Source: Campylobacter hyointestinalis subsp. hyointestinalis
GTDB taxonomy: Bacteria; Campylobacterota; Campylobacteria; Campylobacterales; Campylobacteraceae
Assembly: GCF_013372145.1 (NCBI RefSeq)
Contig: NZ_CP053827.1
Location: 1,612,001-1,676,000, forward strand
Direction: 5' to 3'
Length of the DNA: 64,000 nucleotides
Below are positions 38,529 to 47,376 of the stretch, piece by piece. The notes under the pieces are model-generated. The model made no database searches. It was not told where the DNA came from and was given only the letters and a program-made list of their open reading frames with translations. Positions within the stretch are counted from its first letter, which is position 1; each line of letters starts with the position of its first letter. Position numbers and translations under genes: made by a program.

Positions 38529-40178
38529 TTATCTATTTGAATTTTGACTTGCGACTTTTAAATAATCATAAATATAACTTTTATATGATTTTGTGAGATT
38601 TTTATCTTTGCAAGTCTCAACCGCTCCACAAAGCTTTCTCATCGCGTAGATCGCTTCAAAATATTTGTTTGGCTTGATTTGCATAAGCTCTAAAAGCACA
38701 GAAGTATTTAGTCCAAGCTCACTTAACTCAGTAGTCGTAAGTTTTTGTATCTCTTCACTGCCTTTTGTATAAAAACCGGTTATAAAAAATGGATTTTTAT
38801 GGGGTAAAAGCAAGTCATTTTCTTTTAGTCCCAAGATCCCATGATGATCCCCAAAATATGCAAAAACATAAGGTTTATTCGTATTTTTCATAAATTTATC
38901 AAAGTCCAAAGTCGCATCACTAAGATCTATTTGTCTTTTATAATAATCACTAAGAACCAAAGCCTGATCTTTAGGATAAAACTTATCAAGCCCATACTCT
39001 ACCTTACTCGCTCTGTCATAAGGCACATGTTCATCAATAGTAGTGGCATAGATAAATAGCGGCTCTTTATCTTTATATTTGTTGTAAATTTCCTTTACAC
39101 ACTCACCTAGCTTTTTAGAAGATATCTTCCATAAATTCTTATATGAGTCTCCATTTTTAAATTCTTTACCGCACTCAAGATCGTATGGGTGAAAATATTT
39201 ATCAACTCCTAGATCCTTATATGCATTATAAACGTTAAAATATTTTGACACCAATGGATTTAGCGAAATGACGTAGTATCCATGCTCTTTTAACATTTTA
39301 GGCAGCGAATGACTCAAATGCTCTGTTACATTGTAAAATACGGTAGATGAATTTACCCCAAAATCATTTACGCTAAGCCCTGTTAAAATCTCAAATTCGC
39401 TCTTAAACGTCTCACCGCCAAACGTATGAACTCTAGCTAGTGATTTAAATTTAAAATCATCTCCTTTAAACATATCTACTTGCTTTAGATCGCCTTTATA
39501 GTACGTTACATCTACAGTGGATTCTTGCAAAAAAAGAACTAAATTTGGCTTTAAATTTGATACTTTATAAGGACGAATTCTGCTCATTTTATCTTCAAAA
39601 TATGGATAAGAATCATCAAAATACGGCGCTTGATAGCTCATATTTACTAAAGACATCGCGAGATTCATATTTATCTCTTTGGCTTCTGGAAATGTTTTTA
39701 GCCAATTTTCCATAATAAATTTTTGACGTATTAAAATACAGTTACTAAAGATCAAACAAACAAGTCCAAAAATAGAGATAATTCTAAATTTAATACTCAC
39801 TCTTTTTGTGTCACGATATGCAAATATACCAAAAAGTAGCACCAAAATATATAGCAAAATTATAAATATAAGCTCTTTATACTCAAGTATTATTCCCCAG
39901 TTTTCAGTGTCGAAAAACAGTAAAAAATCAGACGAAAACAGAGGTTTTTTATAGTAATGATAAGTTAAATTTGATATATAATAAACGCATACAAGCAAGG
40001 TACTAGCAAAATTTACACTTCTTAGCCATTGCCCGCTTAGTGCAAACATCGCTAAAAATAGTATTCCAAACTGTAAAGCAGTAAAAATAATCGCCACTGG
40101 AGTGACTTTAAACCTAGCGATCAAAACCATTGCAAATACAAAAAACGCGAAAGTGAAAAAATATGAAGTACGCTTCAC
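38529..40178 (-). CDS. LtaS-like membrane sulfatase/phosphotransferase, possibly phase-variable
   Basis: 549 residues from a GTG whose G is the last base of a G9 tract. About five membrane helices (1-150) are followed by an outward-facing alkaline-phosphatase-superfamily domain (about 205-500) with a nucleophile region QESTVD, the metal-binding YFGDHHG and an HTFGGETFKSEFE segment. Relatives transfer phosphoglycerol or phosphoethanolamine to surface glycans or lipids; the substrate here is unknown. Stops occur in all three frames just before the tract, so translation must begin at the GTG or at the in-frame ATG of residue 17. Tract length would then alter ribosome binding or spacing rather than frame. 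Confidence 0.8.
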   Translation of the reverse strand: MKRTSYFFTFAFFVFAMVLIARFKVTPVAIIFTALQFGILFLAMFALSGQWLRSVNFASTLLVCVYYISNLTYHYYKKPLFSSDFLLFFDTENWGIILEYKELIFIILLYILVLLFGIFAYRDTKRVSIKFRIISIFGLVCLIFSNCILIRQKFIMENWLKTFPEAKEINMNLAMSLVNMSYQAPYFDDSYPYFEDKMSRIRPYKVSNLKPNLVLFLQESTVDVTYYKGDLKQVDMFKGDDFKFKSLARVHTFGGETFKSEFEILTGLSVNDFGVNSSTVFYNVTEHLSHSLPKMLKEHGYYVISLNPLVSKYFNVYNAYKDLGVDKYFHPYDLECGKEFKNGDSYKNLWKISSKKLGECVKEIYNKYKDKEPLFIYATTIDEHVPYDRASKVEYGLDKFYPKDQALVLSDYYKRQIDLSDATLDFDKFMKNTNKPYVFAYFGDHHGILGLKENDLLLPHKNPFFITGFYTKGSEEIQKLTTTELSELGLNTSVLLELMQIKPNKYFEAIYAMRKLCGAVETCKDKNLTKSYKSYIYDYLKVASQNSNR

Positions 40179-40195
40179 CCCCCCCCTTTTTTTTT
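40178..40195 (-). repeat. Compound A9-G9 tract at the sulfatase start codon
   Basis: On the minus strand nine A are followed by nine G, and the last G is the first base of the GTG start. The G run occupies the position of the Shine-Dalgarno. Such tracts vary in length by slipped-strand mispairing, so it is a candidate translational on/off switch. Confidence 0.75.
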
Positions 40196-40236
40196 AATTT
40201 TTATTTAAGAAGCAATAACAAAATATATTCATAAAC

Positions 40237-40242
40237 ATTATA
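40237..40242 (-). promoter_or_regulatory. -10 box of the sulfatase gene
   Basis: TATAAT on the minus strand about 60 bases upstream of the GTG start, giving a leader of roughly 50 bases that contains the A9-G9 tract. Confidence 0.45.
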
Positions 40243-40354
40243 TAGCTAAAATTATACTAAATTTAGAATTTAAAGTTTTTGAAATAGATTAATTTTTTCT
40301 AAATATTGCAATAAATGCTATAATGTCCATCTTTTAAAACTAAAAAGGATAAAT

Positions 40355-40704
40355 ATGACTAAAGAAGCCGTGTTTGGATATGTCCAAAAAAGTATGGCAC
40401 GACACCTGATTATCCCTGGGAAAGATACCCAAAATACGCTGTTTTAAGGCATTTGAAAAATAAAAAATGGTATGGAGTTTTTCTTTGCATACCAAGAAAC
40501 AAGCTAGGATTAAACGGAGATGATATGGTCGATGTTTTAAATTTAAAGTGTGAAAAAGATCTGGCTATTTTGTTAAAAGATGGCAAAACTATACTTCCAG
40601 CGTACCATATGAACAAAAAGAACTGGATATCGATCTTACTTGAAGAAGCAAACGAAGAGATGGTTTTGGATCTCATCGCTCAGAGTTATGAGCTAACTCT
40701 TTAA
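40355..40704 (+). pseudogene. MmcQ/YjbR-family protein, frameshifted near the 5' end
   Basis: ATG at 40355 follows AAAAGGAT. The first frame reads MTKEAVFGYVQK and then leaves the family pattern after a run of six A (40386-40391). Adding one A joins it to the frame that continues YGTTPDYPWERYPKYAVLRH and runs to 40704, giving 116 residues of normal MmcQ/YjbR length with the K-W-Y core and conserved C-terminal VLDLIAQSYEL. These are small double-wing DNA-binding-like proteins of unclear role. The defect is a single-base deletion in a homopolymer: a recent mutation, a sequencing error or a slippage switch. The intact downstream frame argues that the loss is recent. Confidence 0.8.
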
Positions 40705-40709
40705 CTATT

Positions 40710-41213
40710 TTATTTTATCAAGTTTGAGATATCTTTAAATTTAGTATGCTCGGCACTTTGCATCATCTCAAACGCTATCATTTCAGCAGATTTTATAGCT
40801 ACACCTTTTAAATTTAAAAAAGCAAGTTCTTTATTTCTTTCGTTTCTACTACCCACGCACTCATCTACCAAAGTCACGCTATAGCCATTCTTTAGCAGAT
40901 CTCTTGCACTTTGATATACGCAGATATGGGCTTCTACTCCAATCAAAATCACGTTTTTATACTCTAAAATTTCATCTTTTATAGCGTTAAAGGCTGAGAA
41001 TTCCAACTTATCAAATATCTTAGAGTTTATCAAATTTAGTATCTGTTCATCGGTATCGCCAAGACCTTTTTTATACTGCTGAGTAGCGATCACCTTAAGT
41101 CCTAGCTCATTTGCTATTTTTAGAAATTTAACGCTATTTTGCACCAAATTTTTATCACTCATCACATTTAAAAGCTTAGTTTGCATATCGATAACTACAA
41201 CTATACTATCCAT
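40710..41213 (-). CDS. Isochorismatase-family cysteine hydrolase
   Basis: 167 residues with the family triad: Asp in VVVIDMQTKLL near the N-terminus, Lys in QQYKKGLG, and the nucleophile Cys in GVEAHICVYQSA. Members hydrolyse amides or vinyl ethers, such as nicotinamide, carbamates or isochorismate; the substrate cannot be told here. It lies 20 bases downstream of xth on the same strand, but no functional link is evident. Confidence 0.88.
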   Translation of the reverse strand: MDSIVVVIDMQTKLLNVMSDKNLVQNSVKFLKIANELGLKVIATQQYKKGLGDTDEQILNLINSKIFDKLEFSAFNAIKDEILEYKNVILIGVEAHICVYQSARDLLKNGYSVTLVDECVGSRNERNKELAFLNLKGVAIKSAEMIAFEMMQSAEHTKFKDISNLIK

Positions 41214-41233
41214 AAAATTCTCTCCGTTTATTT

Positions 41234-41992
41234 TTATAAATCTATCTCGATACCCACTGGGCAGTGATCACTACCCTCGATGCCATCGAGTATAAATGCA
41301 TCCTTTAATCTATCTTTTAAATTTGAGCTGATGAAAAAATAATCGATCCGCCAACCGACGTTTTTAGCCCTTGCGTTAAATCTATAACTCCACCACGAGT
41401 ATGCGTCCTCTTTATCGCCATTTATAAATCTAAAAGTATCTATAAATCCACTGCTAATAACCCTATCTATCCACGCTCTTTCACACGGCAAAAATCCGCT
41501 TGTTTTGGAGTTGGCTTTTGGATTTTTTAGGTCGATTTCACGGTGAGCGGTATTTACATCACCGCAAAATATCACCTCTTTGCCATCACCAACCAAAGCA
41601 TTGATATAAGCTAGAAATTTATCATAAAAATCAATCTTATACGCTAGTCTCTCATCACCTTGCTGACCGTTTGGAAAATATATATTAAAAAGATAAGTAT
41701 TACCAAATTTATGTTCCAAAACTCTGCCCTCATCATCATCAAAAAACTGCGATTTTAGATTTTGTGATTTTAAATTCGACAAACTCATCACGCCTGAATA
41801 GCCCGGTCTTTTAGCTGAATTTACAGATATATTTTCAAATCCTAGATTATAAATTTCTGCTGGTATCTTATCTTCACTTACTTTTATCTCTTGTAAGCCT
41901 AAAAAGTCTGGTTTATGCTCACTCAGCCACGCAAAAGACTCCTTTCCAAGAGCTGCTCTAAGCCCATTTACGTTCCACGAGATTAGTTTCAA
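41234..41992 (-). CDS. xth: Exodeoxyribonuclease III (AP endonuclease)
   Basis: 252 residues of the EEP nuclease family: WNVNGLRA at the start, LQEIK with the metal-binding Glu, GDVNTAH with catalytic Asp/Asn, and the closing SDHCPVGIE. It cuts at abasic sites in base excision repair. The gene appears monocistronic or followed by the isochorismatase gene. Confidence 0.95.
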   Translation of the reverse strand: MKLISWNVNGLRAALGKESFAWLSEHKPDFLGLQEIKVSEDKIPAEIYNLGFENISVNSAKRPGYSGVMSLSNLKSQNLKSQFFDDDEGRVLEHKFGNTYLFNIYFPNGQQGDERLAYKIDFYDKFLAYINALVGDGKEVIFCGDVNTAHREIDLKNPKANSKTSGFLPCERAWIDRVISSGFIDTFRFINGDKEDAYSWWSYRFNARAKNVGWRIDYFFISSNLKDRLKDAFILDGIEGSDHCPVGIEIDL

Positions 41993-42127
41993 AATTTGTC
42001 CTTTTTATTTTCATTATAATCTTAAATTTAAAATATTTTTTTAAAATTTCCAATTATTAACCATATCTTTACCGTTAAATTACTATTTGGATTTATAATT
42101 TCCACTTTCATATTAAAGGAAATTATA

Positions 42128-43660
42128 ATGACTATGAGTTCAAATAAGTTTATCTTATATTTCGCACTATTTATTACAGTGTTGAATTATCAGTTTTTCG
42201 CATTTGCATTCAAGAATGTGGACTTTTATGACAATGTCCTTGTTCTGCTGACACTACCCATACTATTTTTCTCACTAATAGTTTTCATTTTTAGCTTACT
42301 GTTTTTACCATACATAACAAAAGCTTTAGCAATATTTTTAACCATTATAGGCGTTGTAGGTGCGTATTTTATGAGCACTTACTCAGTCATAATAGACAGC
42401 GAGATGATAAGAAACGCACTCCAAACGGACGCTAAAGAGGTAAAAGACCTATTAAATTTAAATATGATATTTTGGGTAGCTCTAGCTGCTGTAGCTATAT
42501 TTTTAATAATCAAAGTAAAAATAACCAAAACAAATATGCTAAAAGCCCTAAAATACAGAAGTTTGCTCTGTGCTACTTCGCTTATACTTTTTGGTCTGCT
42601 TTTTGCAGGTTTGAGTAAAAGCTATATTCCATTTTTTAGAACTTACAATCACTTAAGATTTTTTAGTACTCCTTTTTATCCTTTGTATTCAAGCTACAAA
42701 TATGTCAAATCTCTAGCTCCAAAAGCCGAGTTTAAAGCTATAGGGCTTGATGCAAAACAGACAAAAGAGCAAAAAAAGCTATTTGTTTTTGTAGCAGGAG
42801 AGACTGCTAGATCGGCGAACTATTCATTAAACGGTTATGAAATACACGACACAAATCCATACTCAAAAGCAAACGAAATACTCAGCTTTTCTAAATTTAG
42901 CTCTTGCGGAACATCTACTGCTATAAGCTTGCCTTGCATGTTTTCAAATTTAACAAGGAGCAATTTTTCGCCAGACATCGCTGCAAATACGGGTAATCTA
43001 CTAGATGTTTTAGAAACTGCTGGTATAAACGTAAGCTGGATAGGAAATAACTCTGGGTATTGCAAAGGCGTGTGCGTACGCCTAAAAGATGCTAAAGATT
43101 TTGGCGGCGATAGTTATGATGGAGTTATGCTTGAAGAGATACAAAACAAAATTCAAAATGCCAAAGAAAGTAGCTTTATAGTAGTTCATCTCCAAGGCAG
43201 TCACGGACCTACATACTTCAAAAGATATCCAAAAGAATTTAGTAAATTTAGCCCTACTTGCGACACGGCTACGTTAAAAGACTGCACTTATGAAGAGATA
43301 GTAAATACCTATGATAACACTATTTTATACACGGATTATATAATAAATCAAATAGTAGATATGCTAAAAGAAAGTAAATTTCAAACAGGGCTATTTTACG
43401 TAAGCGATCACGGCGAGAGCCTTGGAGAAAATGGGGTTTATCTCCATGGAGCACCATATTTTTTAGCACCAGATTTCCAAACTAAAGTCCCTGCAATGCT
43501 ATGGCTAAAAGATAAAAATCAGCTAGAAAATTTAAAAAGCCTAAAAGACAAGAGCTTTTCACAAGACAATATTTTTCACACTATGCTGGGATTTTTTGGT
43601 ATCCAAACAAGTGTCTATGATAAAAACTTAGATATAATGCAAGAAGGAGAACAAAAGTGA
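42128..43660 (+). CDS. eptC: Phosphoethanolamine transferase (EptC)
   Basis: 510 residues. Five membrane helices (1-165) are followed by a periplasmic sulfatase-fold catalytic domain with the nucleophile threonine in AGETARSANYSLNGY, the SCGTSTAISLPCMFS disulfide-rich region and metal ligands in SDHGESLGE and HGAP. Such enzymes add phosphoethanolamine to lipid A; in C. jejuni the orthologue also modifies the flagellar rod protein FlgG. It overlaps dgkA by four bases, a pairing that makes sense because DgkA recycles the diacylglycerol by-product. Confidence 0.93.
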   Translation: MTMSSNKFILYFALFITVLNYQFFAFAFKNVDFYDNVLVLLTLPILFFSLIVFIFSLLFLPYITKALAIFLTIIGVVGAYFMSTYSVIIDSEMIRNALQTDAKEVKDLLNLNMIFWVALAAVAIFLIIKVKITKTNMLKALKYRSLLCATSLILFGLLFAGLSKSYIPFFRTYNHLRFFSTPFYPLYSSYKYVKSLAPKAEFKAIGLDAKQTKEQKKLFVFVAGETARSANYSLNGYEIHDTNPYSKANEILSFSKFSSCGTSTAISLPCMFSNLTRSNFSPDIAANTGNLLDVLETAGINVSWIGNNSGYCKGVCVRLKDAKDFGGDSYDGVMLEEIQNKIQNAKESSFIVVHLQGSHGPTYFKRYPKEFSKFSPTCDTATLKDCTYEEIVNTYDNTILYTDYIINQIVDMLKESKFQTGLFYVSDHGESLGENGVYLHGAPYFLAPDFQTKVPAMLWLKDKNQLENLKSLKDKSFSQDNIFHTMLGFFGIQTSVYDKNLDIMQEGEQK

Positions 43661-44019
43661 GAAACCAGCCAAAATATAACTTTTTTAAAAATAGCTCATA
43701 TGCCTTGCAAGGGCTAAAAGATATCTATGAAAACGAAAAGAGCTTTAAGATAGAGCTAGCCATCATCTTACCGCTTTTAGTAGTACAGGTATTTTTAAAT
43801 TTAAGCTTAGAAGGGCATTTGATATTAGTCATTTCTTTATTTGGTATAATTATAACCGAGTGCATAAACTCTGGTATCGAAAGATGCGTGGATCTAGCTT
43901 GCAAAGAGCAGAATCTACTTGCGAAAAAAGCCAAAGACGCAGGTGCGGCAGCAGTGTTTTTGAGCATAGGAGTAGCTAGTTTAGTATGGATAATTGTTAT
44001 CTTAAAACTGATATTCTAA
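43657..44019 (+). CDS. dgkA: Diacylglycerol kinase
   Basis: 120 residues with three membrane helices and the DgkA active-site motif ECINSGIERCVDLA. It phosphorylates diacylglycerol released when EptC uses phosphatidylethanolamine. GTG start inside the end of eptC. Confidence 0.95.
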   Translation: MRNQPKYNFFKNSSYALQGLKDIYENEKSFKIELAIILPLLVVQVFLNLSLEGHLILVISLFGIIITECINSGIERCVDLACKEQNLLAKKAKDAGAAAVFLSIGVASLVWIIVILKLIF

Positions 44020-44258
44020 ATGGAATTTTCAAAAAGCTTATCGGAGACAAAAAAGTTCAAATTTTGGAATTTTTAGCCGATAACTGCGATGAAGAGGGAT
44101 TTTTTAAATTTAATATCAATGAAATTTGTGAGCTTCTAAATACGAGCAAACCAACTGTGATAGCTACTTTTAAAATATTAGAAGATAAAAAGATCCTATA
44201 CAAGATAAAAAACGGACTTTATAAGCTCAATCTAAAAGATGAGTTATCAAGATCTTAA
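43986..44258 (+). CDS. Small winged-helix DNA-binding protein
   Basis: 90 residues. A helix-turn-helix at about 38-75 (NINEICELLNTSKPTVIATFKILEDKKIL) is followed by a wing (LYKIKNGLYKLN). It overlaps dgkA by 34 bases, so it is translated from the same message. ArsR-like and RepL-like proteins share this fold. It has no metal site, and its target is unknown; the eptC-dgkA operon and the convergent mntP, whose 3' end it overlaps by 32 bases, are candidates. Confidence 0.75.
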   Translation: MDNCYLKTDILNGIFKKLIGDKKVQILEFLADNCDEEGFFKFNINEICELLNTSKPTVIATFKILEDKKILYKIKNGLYKLNLKDELSRS

Positions 44259-44772
44259 AGCCTATCAAAATAAGTATAATTCCGCCAAGAATCAAGGCTT
44301 TGCTCTCTAGCTTATCGCCTAGCATTTTACCTATGTAGCTACCTAACACACAAAGTAAAAAGCAAACCATGCCGATAACTAAAGCACTAAAAGCTATATC
44401 GGCGTTAGTAAAACTAAACGTCACACCTACAGCTAACGCATCTATACTAGTCGCAAATGCGCCTAAGACAAGCATTCTTAGAGTCAAATTCAAGGTGCAT
44501 TCTTCAGATACGTTTCTACTTTCTTTTATCATTTTTATACCTAAAAATAGCAGTATTACAAAGGCTATATAATGATCTATCGCAGATATAAACTTAACAA
44601 AGCTAAGCCCTAAAAAATAGCCTATAGTCGGCATTACGGCCCCAGCTAATCCAAATATAAAAGACATTTTTATAATAGAGCCAAATTTGATATTAAAACA
44701 TTTGGCGCCGTTTGCCATACTGATCGCTACGCTATCCATCGCTAGAGCTATAGCCAAAAAGAGAAGTTCCAT
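44227..44772 (-). CDS. mntP: Manganese efflux pump MntP
   Basis: 181 residues with six helices in two repeats, each with the family acidic motif: AIALAMDSVAISMANG in the first half and GAFATSIDALAVGVTF in the second. It exports Mn2+ to avoid toxicity. I saw no yybP-ykoY-type riboswitch in the short leader. It converges with the winged-helix gene. Confidence 0.93.
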   Translation of the reverse strand: MELLFLAIALAMDSVAISMANGAKCFNIKFGSIIKMSFIFGLAGAVMPTIGYFLGLSFVKFISAIDHYIAFVILLFLGIKMIKESRNVSEECTLNLTLRMLVLGAFATSIDALAVGVTFSFTNADIAFSALVIGMVCFLLCVLGSYIGKMLGDKLESKALILGGIILILIGFKILITHLLD

Positions 44773-44900
44773 AAAATTCCTTAAAAAAAGTAGTAATTAT
44801 ATCTTAAAAAACTTTATGCTAAGATTATGCTTTTTTAACAAACGACTAAAATGAAACTTCTCTAAATTTAGATATTTTAGCCGTAAAAAGGTAAGTTTAA

Positions 44901-45818
44901 GTGAGAAAAAATGTCATAGCCGAGCTACTTTTGGTATTTGTAGCATTGTCGTGGGGAAGTACGTTTTTACCAGTTGCCGAAGCGATAAAAAGCGTAAATG
45001 TATTTAGTTTTTTATTTTGGCGATTTTTGCTAGCAACCATCCTTATGTTCATACTCACCATAAAATTAGCTAAATTTGATAAAAAATCTATGCTTTATGG
45101 CTCACTTCTTGGTTTTTTCTTATTTTGTGGATTTGCATTTCAAACATACGCTTTAAAATTCGCATACACCTCAACAGTAGCTTTCATCACCGGATTAAAC
45201 GTCGTTTTAGTGCCGTTTTTAATGCTGATATTTTTCAAAGAGCGGGTAAATAAATTTGCATTTGGAGGCGCTATCATAGCCGTATTCGGACTGTATTTTC
45301 TAAGCGGAAGTGGTGGAATTTCACCTGGACCAGGCGAGATCTTAGCTATCATATGCGCTTTTGCTTACGCTCTTCACATCGCATTTACAGGAGTTTTGAT
45401 ACCAAAGTGCAATATCTTCGCACTTGTTTGCTTCCAGTTTTTGACAGTAGGCGTTCTTAGTTTTTTTGGCGCAGTATTTTTTGAGAGCGGTACTTATGAG
45501 TTTAGCATAATAGGTGGTTTAGAAGCGAATTTGAGCGCAAAGTTTATAGTAGCAGTCTTGGTTTGCGCACTGTTTGCTACCGTATTTGCGTTTTTTATTC
45601 AAAGCTGGGCGCAAATTTATACAACTCCTACGAAAACTGCTCTCATTTTTACGCTTGAACCAGTTAGCGCAGGTATTATAGGCTACTTTTTTGCAAATGA
45701 AATTTTAAGCACCTTACAGCTTATCGGTGCCGCAATGATACTTTTTGGAGTTCTATTTAGTGAGATAGGATCAAATTTGATCAGTCTCAAAGATAGCTTT
45801 TTAAAGCTATCTAAATAA
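44901..45818 (+). CDS. EamA-family (DMT) transporter
   Basis: 305 residues with ten membrane helices in two EamA repeats (about 8-140 and 150-290), the LSWGSTFLPVAEAI start and the EPVSAGIIGYFFANE motif in repeat two. Relatives export amino acids or metabolites; the substrate is unknown. GTG start after AGGTAAG. It converges with znuB, overlapping by 12 bases. Confidence 0.88.
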   Translation: MRKNVIAELLLVFVALSWGSTFLPVAEAIKSVNVFSFLFWRFLLATILMFILTIKLAKFDKKSMLYGSLLGFFLFCGFAFQTYALKFAYTSTVAFITGLNVVLVPFLMLIFFKERVNKFAFGGAIIAVFGLYFLSGSGGISPGPGEILAIICAFAYALHIAFTGVLIPKCNIFALVCFQFLTVGVLSFFGAVFFESGTYEFSIIGGLEANLSAKFIVAVLVCALFATVFAFFIQSWAQIYTTPTKTALIFTLEPVSAGIIGYFFANEILSTLQLIGAAMILFGVLFSEIGSNLISLKDSFLKLSK

Positions 45819-46619
45819 CTTTTTAAATCTTGAAAATAACAAAGTCGCAAAAAACGTCGCAGTCGCCACCAAGATAATGCTAGCCCCACCGCTTAGGTTA
45901 AAACTAAAGCTTAGCCAAAGTCCTGATATAGTAAATAAAGTAGAAAGAATAGATGCTAAAATCATCATCACACATAAATTCGGACTAAATTTCTCAGCTA
46001 TATAAGGTGGTACGGTAAGAAGTGCTATCACGAGTATAAGCCCCACAACTCTTATAGTAGCCACAACACAAAGCGCCATTAAAGCTATCATCAAATAGTA
46101 CAAAAACGTCACTTTAACGCCTCTAAGTTTTGCAAACTCGCTATCAAAACTCATAGCACAAATTTGTGGATAAAGAACAACGATAAAGAGTAAAAATAAA
46201 ACATCCAAAATACCCATAAACCACAGATCACTGTTTGGTACAGCCAGTATCGAGCCAAAAAGATAGCTCATCAAATCCACGTTATATCCTGGCGTGAGAT
46301 CCGTAAAAACGATACCGATCGCCATACCAAAAGCCCATAAAGCGCCTATGATACTATCGGTGCGATCTCTATTTTTAAGGCTTATAAATGCGATAAGCAT
46401 TCCGAGCATCAAAGCAAAGATAGTCGCACCAAACAAAGGAGCAAGTCCTAGAAAAAAAGCTATGCCAATACCACCATAAGCTCCATGAGCAATACCTCCT
46501 GCTATAAAAGTCATTTTGTTTATGACAGTAAGTGAGCCGATGATCCCACAAGCAATGCTAACTAAAACTCCAGCCATAAGTGCATTTTGCATAAAAGAAA
46601 AGCTCAAAGCATCAAGCAT
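45807..46619 (-). CDS. znuB: Zinc ABC transporter permease
   Basis: 270 residues from the ATG at 46619, preceded by GGAGAGGGAA; a longer in-frame start at 46688 lies inside znuC and has no ribosome site. Eight or so helices with the ABC-3 family pattern (GIIGSLTVINKMTFIAGGIAHGAYGG near the N-terminus). It carries zinc delivered by ZnuA across the inner membrane. It overlaps znuC by eight bases and is the last gene of the predicted Zur operon. Confidence 0.93.
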   Translation of the reverse strand: MLDALSFSFMQNALMAGVLVSIACGIIGSLTVINKMTFIAGGIAHGAYGGIGIAFFLGLAPLFGATIFALMLGMLIAFISLKNRDRTDSIIGALWAFGMAIGIVFTDLTPGYNVDLMSYLFGSILAVPNSDLWFMGILDVLFLLFIVVLYPQICAMSFDSEFAKLRGVKVTFLYYLMIALMALCVVATIRVVGLILVIALLTVPPYIAEKFSPNLCVMMILASILSTLFTISGLWLSFSFNLSGGASIILVATATFFATLLFSRFKKLFR

Positions 46620-47376
46620 TTCCCTCTCCTTTTTTACAACCGCACTCGCCAAGCAGCAGCTCAACATCGCAAAAATGGCTATGTTCACTAGCTAGATGAT
46701 TTATGAAATTCGGTCTATTTTCGGTGTTGATATCATGAAGAAACAGCTCTTTATTTACGTAAGCTGCCTTGTCTGCAAAGTTTATCGCCATATTTATATC
46801 GTGACTTATCATAATGATCCCTATCCCATTTTTATTAAGATTTTTTAACGTATTGTAGATATCTACTTGTCCGCGTGAGTCTATACTAGCTGTTGGTTCA
46901 TCAAGCATTAGCACGCCTGCGTCGCTACAAAGTGCTCTTGCTATATAAACTCTTTGTCTTTGACCGCCACTTAGACCCTTTATATCTCTTTTATAAAAAT
47001 CTTGCATTGAGACTTTTTTTAGTGCGTCAAGGGCTAGCTCTTTATCTCTTTTAGAGTAAAAACAAAAACTACTACTTTTACAGCGCCCCATCAGAACAAC
47101 CTCTAAAACACTCATAGGAAATAGGCTATTAACCGGTATATTTTGCGGTACATAACCGATAGATTTTGAAATTTCACTTTGCGAAATTCCGCTAAATTTA
47201 ATAGTTCCTTTTTCAGGTTTTAAAAGTCCCACCATAAGCTTTAAAAGCGTACTTTTTCCACCGCCATTAGGTCCTATGATACTCAAAAAGTCCTTTGAGT
47301 CGTAAGCCAAATCAATATCTTTTAAAACATAGCAATCATCATATCTAAAACTAAGATTATCAATCTCTATCTTCAT
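46612..47376 (-). CDS. znuC: Zinc ABC transporter ATP-binding protein
   Basis: 254 residues from the ATG at 47376, which overlaps the stop of the upstream gene (ATGA); the frame extends 20 codons further up but without a ribosome site. Walker A GPNGGGKST, signature LSGGQRQR, Walker B VLMLDEP and the switch histidine ISHD are all intact. The C-terminal tail is rich in His and Cys (HLASEHSHFCD and GECGCKK), possibly sensing zinc. It powers ZnuB. Confidence 0.94.
   Translation of the reverse strand: MKIEIDNLSFRYDDCYVLKDIDLAYDSKDFLSIIGPNGGGKSTLLKLMVGLLKPEKGTIKFSGISQSEISKSIGYVPQNIPVNSLFPMSVLEVVLMGRCKSSSFCFYSKRDKELALDALKKVSMQDFYKRDIKGLSGGQRQRVYIARALCSDAGVLMLDEPTASIDSRGQVDIYNTLKNLNKNGIGIIMISHDINMAINFADKAAYVNKELFLHDINTENRPNFINHLASEHSHFCDVELLLGECGCKKGEGNA

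Noticed and set aside
44773-44900. Manganese riboswitch upstream of mntP
   Set aside because: The mntP leader is short and shows no paired structure or conserved motif of the yybP-ykoY class.
46620-46688. Extended znuB start
   Set aside because: It lies inside znuC without a Shine-Dalgarno; the ATG at 46619 has GGAGAGGG and gives the usual permease length.
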